In this document: piece after piece, positions 63,596 through 64,000 of the stretch
Layout: the number at the start of each line of letters is the position of its first letter
Numbering within the stretch: the stretch's first letter is position 1
Origin: Deltaproteobacteria bacterium
GTDB taxonomy: Bacteria > Bdellovibrionota > JACOXK01
NCBI GenBank assembly: GCA_016186995.1
Contig: JACPKQ010000022.1
Coordinates: forward strand, 1-64,000
Direction: 5' to 3'
DNA: 64,000 nucleotides
Made by a program: the position numbers and the translations under genes
Notes under the pieces: generated by a model
What the model saw: only the letters and a program-made list of their open reading frames with translations
What the model was told of the DNA's origin: nothing
The model's database searches: none

Positions 63596-64000
63596 TTACT
63601 CAGACATGAGATTTTCAAAACTTGTGTATTGATTAAGAAAGGCAAGGCGTGTCATACCTGTAGGGCCGTTTCTTTGTTTTGCAATGAGAATTTCAGCGGT
63701 GCCTTTAAATTCAGAATCTTTATTATAAACTTCATCACGATAGATAAACATAATGATGTCACTATCCTGTTCTATGGCTCCCGATTCACGAAGATCGGCC
63801 ATCATGGGGCGTTTGTCTTGTCGTGCTTCAACAGCACGGTTGAGCTGTGAAAGCGCAATAACGGGTACTTGTAATTCTTTAGCTAATGCTTTCAGAGAAC
63901 GTGAAATTTCAGAAATTTCTCTTTCTCTTGATTCAGCACGAATTCTTCCCTGCATGAGTTGAAGATAGTCCACAACGACAAGTGCAATATTTTCTCTGGC
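63596..64000 (-). CDS. dnaB: replicative DNA helicase DnaB, C-terminal part (truncated by window edge)
   Basis: [18 protein letters not shown]...[49 protein letters not shown]; frame open to window end. Confidence 0.96.
   Translation of the reverse strand, partial: ARENIALVVVDYLQLMQGRIRAESREREISEISRSLKALAKELQVPVIALSQLNRAVEARQDKRPMMADLRESGAIEQDSDIIMFIYRDEVYNKDSEFKGTAEILIAKQRNGPTGMTRLAFLNQYTSFENLMSE

Overview
AT-rich bacterial chromosomal window, densely packed with housekeeping operons. Gene content is Gram-negative and deltaproteobacteria-like (inference only). Left to right: mdh(partial)-sucC-sucD-ndk-LOG family; a tiny minus-strand COX24/bS22-like gene missed by the ORF track; trmFO; envelope and redox genes; mtnP-pfkB; pyrG-kdsA-kdsD-lptC/A fusion-lptB-rpoN-hpf-rapZ; metK (damaged)-ahcY; S8 protease; Fn3 protein; creatininase; C45 peptidase; carD; gltX-cysS-uvrB; tatD-metG-ricT-holB-tmk (minus); a sigma54-type locus of three large secreted proteins; ilvA; thiolase (in-frame TAG)-acyl-CoA dehydrogenase-ccdA; nucleosidase, phosphatase, a redoxin and an EEP nuclease; tolB-tonB-like; ctpA; a small hypothetical cassette; dnaB (partial). 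Strongest finding: 56049..56603 appears to be one SelL/AhpC-TSA_2-like redoxin with an in-frame UGA at a UxxC position. It is followed by a perfect 6-bp stem with a GGUCG loop at the spacing expected of a bacterial SECIS, so it is a probable selenoprotein. Other main findings: metK has lost about 53 codons; palindromic repeats are read in frame inside or at the ends of at least seven proteins; modular nested MITE-like repeats; two near-perfect sigma54 promoters in front of secreted-protein genes; a DnaA-box cluster that could be an origin. All calls come from reading the sequence and supplied translations; no searches were run.
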